64,000 nucleotides of DNA from Bimastos eiseni (GCA_959347315.1 OY365813.1:34644393-34708392); one strand, 5' to 3'; counted from the first letter of the stretch, positions 34,301 to 45,840 are shown. Notes: generated by a model not told the origin, from the letters alone. Translations and numbers: made by a program.

Positions 34301-37300
34301 GTTTAAAGTTGTCTGTTATTGGGTCGCTGAACACATTGGCAGATCGAAGCACATTCACATGTGTAATGAATATTAGTCGTTTAAATTGATCTGTTATTGG
34401 GTTGCTGAGCGCATTGGCAGATCGAGGCACATTCACTTGTGTGATGAATATTAGTTGTTTAAATTTATCTTTTATTGGGTCGCTGAAAGCAATGGAAAAT
34501 CGATGCACATTCATATGTGTAATGAATATTAGTCGTTTAAAATTATCTGTTATTGGGTCGCTGAACGCATTGGCAAATCGAGGCACATTCACATGTGTAA
34601 TGAATATTAGTCGTTTAAAGTTATCTGTTATTGGGTCGCTGAACACATTGGCAGATCGAGGCACATTCACATGTGTAATGAATATTAGTCGTTTAAATTT
34701 ATCTGTTATTGGGTCGCTGAACGCATTGGCAGATCGAGGCACATTCACATGTGTAATGAATATTAGTCGTTTAAATTTATCTGTTATTGGGTCGCTGAAC
34801 GCATTGGCAATGCGAGGCACATTCACATGTGTAATGAATATTGGTCGTTTAAAGTTATCTGTTATTGGGTCGCTGAACACATTGGCAGATCGAGGCACAT
34901 TCACATGTGTAATGAATATTAGTCGTTTAAATTGATCTGTTATTGGGTTGCTGAGCGCATTGGCAGATCGAGGCACATTCACTTGTGTAATGAATATTAG
35001 TCGTTTAAATTGATCTGTTATTGGGTCGCTGAACACATTGGCAGATCGAGGCACATTCACATGTGTAATGAATATTAGTCGTTTGAAGTTATCTGTTATT
35101 GGGTCGCTGAACACATTGGCAGATCGAGGCACATTCACATGTGTAATGAATATTAGTCGTTTAAATTTATCTGTTATTGGGTCGCTGAACACATTGGCAG
35201 ATCGAGGCACATTCACATGTGTAATGAATATTAGTCGTTTAAATTGATCTGTTATTGGGTCGCTGAGCGCATTGGCAGATCGAGGCACATTCACTTGTGT
35301 AATGAATATTAGTCGTTTAAATTTATCTGTTATTGGGTCGCTGAACGCATTGGCAAATCGAGGCACATTCACATGTGTAATGAATATTGGTCGTTTAAAG
35401 TTGTCTGTTATTGGGTCGCTGAACACATTGGCAGATCGAAGCACATTCACATGTGTAATGAATATTAGTCGTTTAAATTGATCTGTTATTGGGTTGCTGA
35501 GCGCATTGGCAGATCGAGGCACATTCACTTGTGTGATGAATATTAGTTGTTTAAATTTATCTTTTATTGGGTCGCTGAAAGCAATGGAAAATCGATGCAC
35601 ATTCATATGTGTAATGAATATTAGTCGTTTAAAATTATCTGTTATTGGGTCGCTGAACGCATTGGCAAATCGAGGCACATTCACATGTGTAATGAATATT
35701 AGTCGTTTAAAGTTATCTGTTATTGGGTCGCTGAACACATTGGCAGATCGAGGCACATTCACATGTGTAATGAATATTAGTCGTTTAAATTTATCTGTTA
35801 TTGGGTCGCTGAACACATTGGCAGATCGAGGCACATTCACATGTGTAATGAATATTAGTCGTTTAAATTTATCTGTTACTGGGTCGCTGAACGCATTGGC
35901 AGATCGAGGCACATTCACATGTGTGATGAATATTAGTCGTTTAAATTGATCTGTTATTGGGTCGCTGAACGCATTGGAAAATCGAGGCACATTCACATGT
36001 GTAATGAATATTGGTCGTTTAAATTAATTTGTTATTGGATCGCTGAGCGCATTGGCAAATCGATGCACATTCACATGTGCAATGAATATTAGTCGTTTAA
36101 ATTTATCTGTTATTGGGTCGCTGAACACATTGGCAGATCGAGGCACATTCACATGTGTAATGAATATTAGTCGTTTAAATTTGCCTGTTATGGGGTCGCT
36201 GAACGCATCGGCAAATCGACGCACATTCACATGTGTAATGAATATTAGTCGTTTAAACTTATCTGTTATTGGGTCGCTGAACGCATTGGCAGATCGAGGC
36301 ACATTCACATGTGTGATGAATATTAGTTGTTTAAATTGATCTGTTATTGGGTCGCTGAACGCATTGGAAAATCGAGGCACATTCACATGTGTAATGAATA
36401 TTGGTCGTTTAAATTAATTTGTTATTGGATCGCTGAACGCATTGGCAAATCGATGCACATTCACATGTGCAATGAATATTAGTCGTTTAAATTTATCTGT
36501 TATTGGGTCGCTGAACACTTTGGCAGATCGAGACACATTCACATGTGTAATGAATATTGGTCGTTTAAATTTATCTGTTATTGGGTCGCTGAACGCATTG
36601 GCAGATCGAGGCACATTCACATGTGTAATGAATATTAGTCGTTTAAATTTATCTGTTATTGGGTCGCTGAACGCATTGGCAAATCGAGGCACATTCACAT
36701 GTGTAATGAATATTGGTCGTTTAAAGTTATCTGTTATTGGGTCGCTGAACACATTGGCAGATCGAGGCACATTCACATGTGTAATGAATATTAGTCGTTT
36801 AAATTGATCTGTTATTGGGTTGCTGAGCGCATTGGCAGATCGAGGCACATTCACTTGTGTAATGAATATTAGTCGTTTAAATTGATCTGTTATTGGGTCG
36901 CTGAACACATTGGCAGATCGAGGCACATTCACTTGTGTAATGAATATTAGTCGTTTAAATTTATCTGTTATTGGGTCGCTGAACGGAATGGAAAATCGAT
37001 GCACATACATATGTGTAATGAATATTAGTCGTTTAAATTTATCTGTTATTGGATCGCTGAACGCAATGGAAAATCGATGCACATTCATATGTGTAATGAA
37101 TATTGGTCGTTTAAAATTATATGTTATTGGGTCGCTGAACGCATTGGCAAATCGAGGCACATTCACATGTGTAATGAATATTAGTCGTTTAAAGTTATCT
37201 GTTATTGGGTCGCTGAACACATTGGCAGATCGAGGCACATTCACATGTGTAATGAATATTGGTCGTTTAAAGTTATCTGTTATTGGGTCGCTGAACGCAA

Positions 37301-38999
37301 TGGAAAATCGATGCACATTCATATGTGTAATGAATATTAGTCGTTTAAAATTATCTGTTATTGGGTCGCTGAACGCATTGGCAAATCGAGGCACATTCAC
37401 ATGTGTAATGAATATTAGTCGTTTAAAGTTATCTGTTATTGGGTCGATGAACACATTGGCAGATCGAGGCACATTCACATGGGTAATGAATATTAGTCGT
37501 TTAAATTTATCTGTTATTGGGTCGCTGAACACATTGGCAGATCGAGGCACATTCACATGTGTAATGAATATTAGTCGTTTAAATTGATCTGTTATTGGGT
37601 TGCTTAACGCTTTTACAGATCGAGGCACATTCACATGTGTAATTAATATTAGTCGTTTAAAGTTATCTGTTATTGGGTCGCTGAACACATTGGCAGATCG
37701 AGGCACATTCACATGTGTAATGAATATTAGTCGTTTAAATTGATCTGTTATTGGGTCGCTGAACACATTGGCAGATCGAGGCACATTCACATGTGTAATT
37801 AATATTAGTCGTTTAAATTGATCTGTTATTGGGTTGCTGAGCGCATTGGCAGATCGAGGCACATTCACTTGTGTAATGAATATTAGTCGTTTAAATTGAT
37901 CTGTTATTGGGTCGCTGAACGCAATGGAAAATCGATGCACATTCATATGTGTAATGAATATTAGTCGTTTAAAATTATCTGTTATTGGGTCGCTGAACGC
38001 ATTGGCAAATCGAGGCACATTCACATGTGTAATGAATATTAGTCGTTTAAAGTTATCTGTTATTGGGTCGATGAACACATTGGCAGATCGAGGCACATTC
38101 ACATGTGTAATGAATATTAGTCGTTTAAATTTATCTGTTATTGGGTCGCTGAACACATTGGCAGATCGAGGCACATTCACATGTGTAATGAATATTAGTC
38201 GTTTAAATTGATCTGTTATTGGGTTGCTGAACGCATTTACAGATCGAGGCACATTCACATGTGTAATTAATATTAGTCGTTTAAAGTTATCTGTTATTGG
38301 GTCGCTGAACACATTGGCAGATCGAGGCACTTTCACATGTGTAATGAATATTAGTCGTTTAAATTGATCTGTTATTGGGTCGCTGAACACATTGGCAGAT
38401 CGAGGCACATTCACATGTGTAATTAATATTAGTCGTTTAAATTGATCTGTTATTGGGTTGCTGAGCGCATTGGCAGATCGAGGCACATTCACTTGTGTAA
38501 TGAATATTAGTCGTTTAAATTGATCTGTTATTGGGTCGCTGAACGCAATGGAAAATCGATGCACATTCACTTGTGTAATGAATATTAGTCGTTTAAATTG
38601 ATCTGTTATTGGGTCGCTGAACGCATTGGCAAATCGAGGCACATTCACATGTGTAATGAATATTGGTCGTTTAAAGTTATCTGTTATTGGGTCGCTGAAC
38701 ACATTGGCAGATCGAGGCACATTCACATGTGTAATGAATATTAGTCGTTTAAATTTATCTGTTATTGGGTTGCTGAACGCATTTACAGATCGAGGCACAT
38801 TCACATGTGTAATGAATATTAGTCGTTTAAACTTATCTGTTATTCGGTCGCTGAACGCATTGGCAAATCGATGCACATTCACATGTGTAATGAATATTAG
38901 TCGTTTAAATTTATCTGTTATTGGATCGCTGAACGCATTGGCAAATCGAGGCACATTCACATGTGTAATGAATATTAGTCGTTTAAATTTATCTGTTAC
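16357..38999. repeat. 22.6-kb tandem array of a 78-bp monomer (about 290 copies)
   Basis: The unit runs from GTCGTTTAAATTTATCTGTT through ATTGGGTCGCTGAACGCATT, GGCAGATCGAGGCACATTCA and CATGTGTAATGAATATTA. The array begins at TCCTTTAAATTTATC and ends at TCTGTTAC|CCGGGTCG. Variant sites recur: TTTAAA followed by TTTA, GTTA, CTTA or TTGA; AACACATT versus AACGCATT; CGAGG versus CGATG; ATTAGT versus ATTGGT. Variants are arranged in higher-order blocks; for example, the region after 18631 is repeated after 19879 and again after 22531. One register-breaking indel was found (a missing G near 25837). Frames are open on both strands for hundreds of codons because 78 is 26 codons (minus-strand period FKRLIFITHVNV...SDPITD). 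Monomer differences are mostly amino-acid-changing and stops recur, so I do not call a protein. Confidence 0.95.
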
Positions 39000-39044
39000 C
39001 CGGGTCGTCAATTCAAAATTTTTCCACAGCCTTAGTAATAGTAG

Positions 39045-39125
39045 TGTGATGAGAAAGACGATTAGCCTCGGCCTCCTCTTATACCCAGGCTAGGGATTGG
39101 CACTATCAGAGTGAGAAAAGTGGAG
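39045..39125 (+). repeat. E2 interspersed fragment
   Basis: GTGTGATGAGAAAGACGATT followed by CCTCCTCTTATACCCAGGCT and GGGATTGGCACTATCAGAGT matches the E2 family seen in triplicate at 59985-60290. Confidence 0.6.
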
Positions 39126-39354
39126 GAATTCTTACGGTAAAAGAAGTCTTACAAATAGCTAACAAATTAACTTGTGTATCGTATAACGAATTAACGATAC
39201 AAGTTTTCTCCTCATTTCTAAAGCGCTAACTTGAATGTCAAGCGCAGGGCAACAGCTTATTCACGAGCGCTTTCAAATCGAAAGGGTTGTCTAAAGGATA
39301 GTCCGTGTGAGGTCATAGTTCGGTTTTAGGAGGTCAGCAAGGAGGCAGAGTAGC

Positions 39355-39724
39355 TGTTAAGGAGGGTGTCGCTTTGGTCGAGGATTGACAGGTGGAATGT
39401 CAAGTAATGAGTCTGGGTAAAAGTTCTTGAAAAGGTGTGATTTAAGTTTAGAATGGAATGCCCGGGGTGTGATGGATAGGGGCGCTAGGGACAGATAATG
39501 TTGCATGATGGGCAGTGATGATGGAGGAACCGAGAGGCACGAATTTCAGGAGGAAGGTTGTTAAAGAGACGTAGTGCGGCGTTGGATATGTCGCGGTTGG
39601 AGATCTCGAGATGCGATGTAATCGTGGGTCGAGTGAAAGTGAGACAAGCGAACGATCGGGTAGAGCGGGTTGGCTGGATGGTGAAGAGTTCGCGAAGATA
39701 TTTGGGCTGTGAGTACACAATCAA
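39355..39724 (-). pseudogene. LINE ORF2 C-terminal fragment (CR1/jockey-like)
   Basis: The minus strand reads LRELFTIQPTRSTRSFACLT, then SHLEISNRDISNAALRLFNN, then LPPEIRAS. After a frame change comes FHSKLKSHLFKNFYPDSLLD. The NAALRLFNNLPPEIR segment and the following F---LK-HLF match the usual end of CR1/jockey-type LINE ORF2 proteins. It has no RT core and is frame-disrupted. Distinct from both LINEs at 55.5 and 58.5 kb. Confidence 0.65.
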
Positions 39725-39795
39725 AGCTCAGTCTCAAATCACTGGAGCTGAGCACATCTAAAAACATGCGGACGCATCGATGATAGGGGTGGGCG

Positions 39796-40008
39796 GTGGA
39801 ACGTCGTAAGGGCAGCGGAAGGCAGAAATCTATCGGCACCCGAACAAATATCGAGCATGTTGACGAACTTATTTGCTCACAGAATATCAACATCAGAAAT
39901 CATTTCAATAATCGGCGAATTTCAGCAGAGTTGAACATCAGCCACACGTCTGTTCGAAGATTTGCCAAAGAACATCTGGAAGTGAGTGTAGGGCCTACAT
40001 GTATATTA
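39796..40008 (+). pseudogene. Transposase N-terminal helix-turn-helix fragment
   Basis: The plus frame contains KGSGRQKSIGTRTNIEHVDE, then LICSQNINIRNHFNNRRISA and ELNISHTSVRRFAKEHLEV. The pattern (GSGR-KS--T--NIE-V-ELI followed by R-IS-ELNIS--SV-R--K--L) is the tandem HTH region of a transposase family related to Tc1/mariner. No DDE catalytic domain follows. Similarity stops at GAA|GTGAGTG, which resembles a splice donor, and a MITE begins just downstream. Probably a dead fragment. Confidence 0.6.
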
Positions 40009-40023
40009 AGGTAGCATTCAGTC

Positions 40024-40171
40024 CATGGGCGGCGCTCCTGGGGGTCGAAGGGGACAAGTCCCCCCACCTTTTTCAAGATTAGAAGAGGACAAGTTATACG
40101 TGTCCCCATCCACATTTTCTACCCCTCTCATTGAGTGTCCCCCCACCTGTCAAACGAGATCGCCGCCTCTG
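40024..40171. mobile_element. hAT-type MITE (148 bp) with 8-bp TSD
   Basis: The termini CATGGGCGGCGCTC and GAGATCGCCGCCTCTG are imperfect inverted repeats. They are flanked by a perfect 8-bp direct duplication ATTCAGTC (40016-40023 and 40172-40179). 8-bp TSDs with CAG-like termini are typical of hAT elements. No ORF. Confidence 0.8.
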
Positions 40172-40179
40172 ATTCAGTC

Positions 40180-41450
40180 TTGCTGATATATTTCAACACA
40201 AGGCAATAACGCGCGGAAATTAAATCTTATGTGAATTTTCCAAAAAAATACGTGTTGTCCCCTAGCGAATCAAATGAAATACTTAAGTGTTGTTGATTAT
40301 ATTTAACTTAGATCGAATCGATCGATGTATTTCAATTAATGCCAATAATGCAATATAGGAGTTCCAAGATATACAGAGTTCATCAAATATAGGAGTTCCA
40401 ATAGTCGATATAGGGTCATTGCCGTCAAAGTGTTCACTGCGAAGTTAGATCCTTCCATCCATCAATGAATCCGCTACAAGACACGATAATATCATAGGCC
40501 TTATTAAAATAAATTAGACTCATTTTATACTCGCCTTAAAAAAGTTCTTTTTAACAGTACTGGAGTCGGGAGCGCTCCTGAGTAGTAGCCTTGAAGGGGC
40601 GCTAAATAAATCTCTGTAATGAATGAATGAATGAAAAAGTCCCTCGGCTTTGAATTACACGAAATCGAACATCTTTCAGTCATTCAGGGCATTTATATAG
40701 TACCTCTAGTTCATAGTGTTAGACATGACTGGATAAAGACAATCGCTTGACTATATCTCTATCGTTCAATATCTCTCCCTCTCTCCATCTTAACCATCGC
40801 AACACTTACAATCCTTCACGATATCAACTACTACCATGATTACTTAATAACTTTCTATCAACCGATGGCACTCAAAGACAAAGTCAGAATCAAATCAGTT
40901 CACAACAACAGATACAACACTTGATGCAATAAGAATGCATTTGAAACAATAGAATATTGCATCTGATATCGACCTCCACCCCTTCCAAAGACTGCAAACT
41001 ACAGAACAATGATGGCAAGACTACAGAGCAACAAAGAGAAAGATCTTTCCCAAGGTCTCTACACTGGAACTGCATTGGTTGAGTAGGCTTACAAAGAGTA
41101 TGACTGAGAATCGTAATTTACATATAGCCATCATTAGGGCAAAACACATCCAGAATGTTATTATCTCTGTTGTCCTCTATCCCAATGTCGTCAAAACTTT
41201 TGACAACATGGGTCAACAAAGAAATTCTTCTTGAAGTCGTGGGCCTCAGTGTTTTGTAACAACCTTAAGACTGTCCTATTTAGCTGGGGTTGTGTTGGGA
41301 GTGCTTCTGAGTATATGACTTGAAGGGCGCTATATAATTCTTCCAAGTAAATAAATAAATCCCAAAATATATTGAATATTATTAACTGTACTATGGAATA
41401 AAAATAACTAATAATCGCATCTATGAATGCCGTTGTTAAATGATAATCCA
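40180..41450. other. No gene; short E-type 3' tails
   Basis: No exon recognised. GAAGGGGCGCTAAATAAAT at about 40592 and GAAGGGCGCTATATAATTC at about 41320 are the 3' end shared with E1-like elements. A (GAAT)n tail follows the first. Confidence 0.5.
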
Positions 41451-41454
41451 AGTG

Positions 41455-41650
41455 ATGAATGCATAGCTGAACATCTGTCAGCTGTCTACGGGAATCCATT
41501 GGTAGGTTTCAACCAATGGCATCTCTTTCAGCTTACATCTTAACTGATTTAACACTATTCATTAGAACTGACATTTAACATCACATAGGCTGGTGCTGAG
41601 AGCACCCCTGAGTAAATATCTGAAGGGGCACTGTATAAATATTTGATGAC
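41455..41650 (+). repeat. E1 interspersed element, copy 3
   Basis: CAGCTGTCTACGGGAATCC, CTTTCAGCTTA, ACATTTAACATCACATAGGC and GAAGGGGCACTGTATAAAT occur in family order. It is more diverged in the middle than the other copies. Confidence 0.65.
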
Positions 41651-41830
41651 ATCACACCACTTAAAATCAGAAGGGAGTCCCATACAGTGGTACTAAATGC
41701 AACAAATACACCTTAGAAGACATTGAGGTGCCATAGCTTTCTAGATCAAACAGTCAGCAACTTGCAATAAGAGTTGGTCAGTAGTATCTCGCCAACATTG
41801 TAATGTAATCGAGCATTTATATAGAGCCCC

Positions 41831-42065
41831 TTTGGTGTGGCACAGTGGCCGATCGGTTAGAGCGGTCGGCCCGTAACGTTAAGTGTGTGCTGAGCGCGCG
41901 GGTTCGAGCCTCATTCGGGGAGTCACTTTGTAGGGACCTTGAGCAAGTCCTTCGCGCACCATTGCTCTGTAGTACAACTGCAATTGCGCCGTCGAGGCGT
42001 GTGTGTGCACTTCTGAGCAAAAGATGTTGGAAGAAGGGCGGTATCAAATTTTGGCAATAAGAATA
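41831..42065 (+). repeat. tRNA-derived SINE, plus orientation
   Basis: The head has an A-box-like TGGCCGATCGGTTAGAGCGG and a B-box GGTTCGAGCCT at the usual spacing, but it cannot fold as a complete tRNA. The body continues TAGGGACCTTGAGCAAGTCC and ATTGCTCTGTAGTACAACTG, and it ends with a GGCAATAAGAATAAAAT tail. The same body is at 7800-8040 (minus), with a fragment at 45742-45840 (minus). Confidence 0.8.
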
Positions 42066-43604
42066 AAATATCTACTTAGAGGAGCTCTAATGTTCACCCT
42101 ACCTTTGCCAACTCATTTAAATGGCATAAAATAGAAAACGAGAGTAAAATGTATCAACTTGATTTCGAAAACAACTCTGATGCCATCTGTAAATAATGCT
42201 TACTGAAGAAGAACAGTTTATCGAACAATATTCGTCTCTTTTCGCTAACTAACAAGTACAATACCCTACGTAAAACGAATCATAAACGCAGTCCTCTCTC
42301 TACAACCAAAGTAGCAAGATTTTTCAACCCTCAACAAGACAATTTCATATCCAGCGTCCAAATGTCCTCTAACGAATAACGCCGTAACTTCTTACAGCGA
42401 ACACTTTACATAGTCACAGATTAACCAAAATTGGTAATATTCATTGGCATTGGACTATTGGAAATCAGAAAAGGTTCTATGATATAGAAAAACATGTAAC
42501 AGTTTAACCAGATATTCAGCACTCATATCCCAATGCATTCACATACATACACAGACCATCCTAAATTAATTCAAAAACTTTAAACCATTGAAAGTGCAAT
42601 GATTTAAACCAGGTGTGCAAGCACAGGTGTTGTCCAGTTGCCTGTATATTACAGCAAACATTTTACATAGATTCAAACATGGCAACACAGAAGAAACAGC
42701 GTGTCTTCTTTTCGATGACAATTCAACGACAAGCTGCTTTGGTCACCAAGTCCCATACAGTATGCCCCTCCATGTTAAACAGCTAACATTTCTCCAGTTA
42801 CCTTTGATAGCCAACATAGATGTAAGAAAAGAGGTCAATGTGAATTTGAAATTCAATTTTCCAAAGTGCAATGTAAAATTTCAAAATTTTAGTCCAATGA
42901 CGAGGCACAGAAACAGTCTCTCATGCGAGCCACGAGGGTCAGTCTTAAGCATCAGCAATGCCATTTTCTTAGTCTCGGCATACAAGGCCAGGACTACGTC
43001 CCTCTATGCTCGATCCTGCAGTCATTTTAAGTTAGACAGTGCATAGGAAACTAGGAAACAGAAAAATCTTCAAAAAGATGTTTGCACTCCTTCGAATTTG
43101 AACTACAACTGCAGGGTCAAAGGTCAAGCAGGAAAATAAAAGCCGAGAACATATATCATCTGCTACATGCTTAGCAAAAAGTCGAATCCTAGCACAGCCA
43201 ATGCATGTTCCCAGAGTTCCGGTACCCAGATGTTTCGGGCAACCTCCCCGCAAAACCCACGCCCCAAAACAATCGCAAGATCAAATTTTGAAGAAAAGAA
43301 CATCGAGATCTCAATCTGATTCAAAGTCATGTCATAAATAAGTTTGACTCGCGACAACGAGTCCCATTCCCACAGCAAGTCCGACGATGTTACGACTTCT
43401 AAAATCAGTCGCAACGTGTCAGAAACATCCGTGAACCGCTCCGAAACCACCACGACTCAGCAATTCAGAAAAATCACTCAAGACCGGGTCCTTCGAGCGA
43501 CGCAAGTAGAGTTAACAGCAGAAGACAGCGACGAAAGACGCCGCGGTCCGCCAAAAAGAAGCACGTCACAAGAACCGGCGATACTGCCATTTCATGCCGA
43601 GTGC
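42066..43604. other. Intergenic/3' flank of the BEN gene
   Basis: No exon, repeat family or RNA gene recognised. This region lies downstream of the BEN gene stop codon (43605, minus). I did not see an AATAAA on the minus strand close to the stop, so the end of the transcript is undefined. Confidence 0.35.
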
Positions 43605-43846
43605 CTACATTTGCATATAGTTGTTTGGGTTGTTTGGTTGCTTCTGTTGCTGCTGTTGTTGTTGCTGGGGGTGGTGCAGGTGATGTTGCACAATCGGCAG
43701 ACGACATTTTCTCGTCGCCTTGCGCGTCTGTTTGATGCCTTTGACGCGGCGGCGAGCATAGTTGACCTGATGCGAGAAGGTCTGATTGATGGCACGCTCA
43801 GATGGTTCCACGTTCCCACTCTCCAGGCAAAACTTCCTCATGTATG
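43605..43846 (-). CDS. BEN-domain protein, terminal exon
   Basis: The minus-strand acceptor TTTGCCATCTGTTCCAG precedes 43846, and the frame ends at TAG (43605-43607). Phase 1 matches the donor of the BEN exon at 44730, giving codon G|CA. The exon encodes the last helix of the BEN fold (AYMRKFCLESG, then SERAINQTFSHQVNYARRRV) and then a basic tail with KQTRKATRKCR and a His/Gln-rich end (HHLHHPQ followed by a Q8 run). BEN domains bind DNA and proteins in chromatin and transcription factors. The Q run comes from CAG/CAA repeats and may be polymorphic. Confidence 0.8.
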
Positions 43847-43905
43847 CTGGAACAGATGGCAAATAGTAAATTAACAGATTAATTGTGTTGAATTTAATTG
43901 GCTCT

Positions 43906-44085
43906 TCGACACAACTTGGCATAGAGACTCTGAACATCCCAGCCATCTGTCAGCTGTCGAAGGGAATCCGTTGGTAGGTTCCACGCTTGTGATTGGGCCC
44001 ACCTCAGACAACTCTTTTCAGCTTACTGTGCTTAGCTTTGCCAACAGCTGTATTTCACTCGATCACATCGAGTCTGATAGCAGGC
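43906..44085 (+). repeat. E1 interspersed element, copy 4
   Basis: ACAACTTGGCATAGAGACTC, CAGCTGTCGAAGGGAATCC and CTTTTCAGCTTACTGTGC occur in family order. It lies antisense within the last BEN gene intron and lacks the 3' end. Confidence 0.7.
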
Positions 44086-44527
44086 AAAAAAAACATGGAA
44101 GTAAGGTCTACCCAATGTTTATAGTGTTTTTTGTTTCTTCATGGCTTGCATAATGAAAACCTGCAGTGTGCCACTTTCTCAACCTTGAGCAAATTTAATT
44201 ATTCAAGATGGCGGGCAAGATGGCTTAAAAATCATATGTCGAGCATACCTTCGCGTATATAACAGACAGAATAATCGCTTTGGTGTCTAATACAATATTT
44301 TCAGGTCAAGTGGCGTAAAGAATTCCTAAATGTGTGGAGACAATTCATCGCCACTCTACCCTGTCCCCATCCCAGCCCCCAACCCTCCCCTATCCCCACT
44401 GCTGTCTGGGTCTGTTCCCATCTCTGTCCTCTGCCCACCCCGGCCCTGACTCAAGCCTCCTAACAGGGCAGAGGCAATGTGTGTAAATGACTGGCCACCT
44501 TATCCCTGCTCCATCCTGTCTCCCATT

Positions 44528-44690
44528 AACGTCAATTGCTCGCTCATCAATGTCAACTGCTCACTCATCAATGTCAACTGCTCACTCATCAATGTCAACT
44601 GCTCACCCTTCGACGTCAACTACTCACTCATCGATGTCAATTGCTCGCTCATTAATGTCAACCGACTGCTCATAGAAGTCTACCGGCCGC
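44528..44690. repeat. 21-bp minisatellite, about 8 copies
   Basis: Units of TCAATGTCAACTGCTCACTCA and diverged relatives. It starts about 40 bp downstream of the BEN exon donor, inside the intron. The seven-residue frame I-N-V-N-C-S-L on plus is an artefact. Confidence 0.85.
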
Positions 44691-44729
44691 TCGTAGAAGT
44701 CAACCACTTGCTCGTAAAAGTCAACCTAC

Positions 44730-44997
44730 CCTTGCACGCGAGCACACGCATTGGGTCTAAGGGAAATTTATTGACGATATCGTCCGTGGATTTACAGTTG
44801 AGTCCCTGTCCGCGCGAGCAAGCGAGCTCGTTCCATGTGAAGACGAGCGGAATGAGGCGCCTGAGCACGTAGAGTGCGGCTCCCTCTTTGTGTGACAACG
44901 CCTCATTGACGATGATTTGAAGGTTCAGCTTGTTCACGTAGACATCGTAGTTTGGCAGAAGTTGCACCTGTTTCCCATCGGCGCTCGTCGACTCAGC
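44730..44997 (-). CDS. BEN-domain protein, BEN core exon
   Basis: Acceptor CATTCATATTTCAG and donor AAGG|GTAGGT on the minus strand, 268 bp, phase 0 in and phase 1 out. The translation contains NYDVYVNKLNLQIIVNEALS, then KEGAALYVLRRLIPLVFTWN and ELACSRGQGLNCKSTDDIVN, then KFPLDPMRVLACK. This is the BEN pattern: a helix ending in L-L---F---EL--S-G-G, then LDP-R---I, continued by the exon at 43846. The product is expected to be nuclear and DNA- or chromatin-binding. It lacks the phase needed to join the coiled-coil exon at 48861 directly, so at least one exon lies between them. Confidence 0.8.
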
Positions 44998-45741
44998 CTG
45001 AAATATGAATGGACCGAGCATCAATTTTCTGCTGAGCAATGAGTCTTACAAGTGAGTAGGACGAAGAAGTACCGAACCCAAACAATAACAAATCACCATC
45101 ACAAACAATAATGCCATCCTCTCCATAAGTATTACGAGGGAGTAACACCGAGCATTAAGAGTAGTAACAAGTATTGCGAGCAAGCAGAAAGGAGTCCGAG
45201 TATCGAATATTTTAAGTCTCATTCATTTGACCGAAATGAATTTGTTCCATTTGTCAGTTCATTCTGAGCTGTTCTGCCCATTCAGCCCAATGAGAAGATT
45301 GTCAGTGGGAAAATGAGACGGTGAGGGAGAGACCGGCCACACATAATCATATGCTGGGACCGAGAAACTAAAGTTGCTAACATTTTGCACCTCTGATTAC
45401 CCCAGGGCTAGCCTAAGGGACTGCTTTTCCTCTTCCTTCTCATTGTTTTGCTAACACATGTAGACTAGTGAAGTTCCAAACGATATTTAATGTCCTGAGG
45501 GTAGACAGTGTGACAAGGCTATTACAATACCACTAATATATAGCACACAATGTGCAGTTTTACTAGATCTATTCAACTCGAAGGTAATACAGATGAATCC
45601 TTGCCAAGAAATAAAATTCCCCAATGACTTCTATTCCACTTCCACTGGCTCAGACTATATCGTCATTATCACTACTATTACTATAATGAGTCGACTGCAT
45701 TTATTAAGCTCCACTATATAATGAAGAAGCGTCAATCGATG

Positions 45742-45840
45742 GTGTTGAGCAATTGTGAATGAAGGACTTGCTCAAGGTCCTTGTTTCACAGTAACCGTTT
45801 CAGAGGAGGATCGAGCATTCAAACGTCTTGGCTACCAAAT
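45742..45840 (-). repeat. SINE fragment
   Basis: GAGCAATTGTGAATGAAGGA and CTTGCTCAAGGTCCTTG match the reverse complement of the body of the SINE at 41831-42065. The tRNA head is mostly lost. Confidence 0.6.

Noticed and set aside
16357..38999. CRISPR array
   Set aside because: There are no unique spacers; the 78-bp units are directly adjacent and the genome context is animal.
16354..39011. Very long open frames in the 78-bp array (up to about 1190 codons on minus) as a giant repeat protein
   Set aside because: Frames are open on both strands because the unit is 26 codons. Substitutions between monomers are mostly amino-acid-changing, stops recur in a fixed monomer type, and no start context or splice signals flank the array.
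41836..41910. Functional tRNA gene
   Set aside because: A and B boxes are present but the acceptor and anticodon stems do not form properly, and the sequence continues as a SINE body shared with other copies.
42615..43046. 143-codon plus frame as a gene
   Set aside because: It has no recognisable domain and unremarkable codon composition in AT-rich DNA; length alone is not enough.
43344..43874. 176-codon plus frame overlapping the BEN terminal exon
   Set aside because: It is the antisense shadow of the BEN exon (the poly-Leu comes from the CAG/CAA repeat) with no domain of its own.
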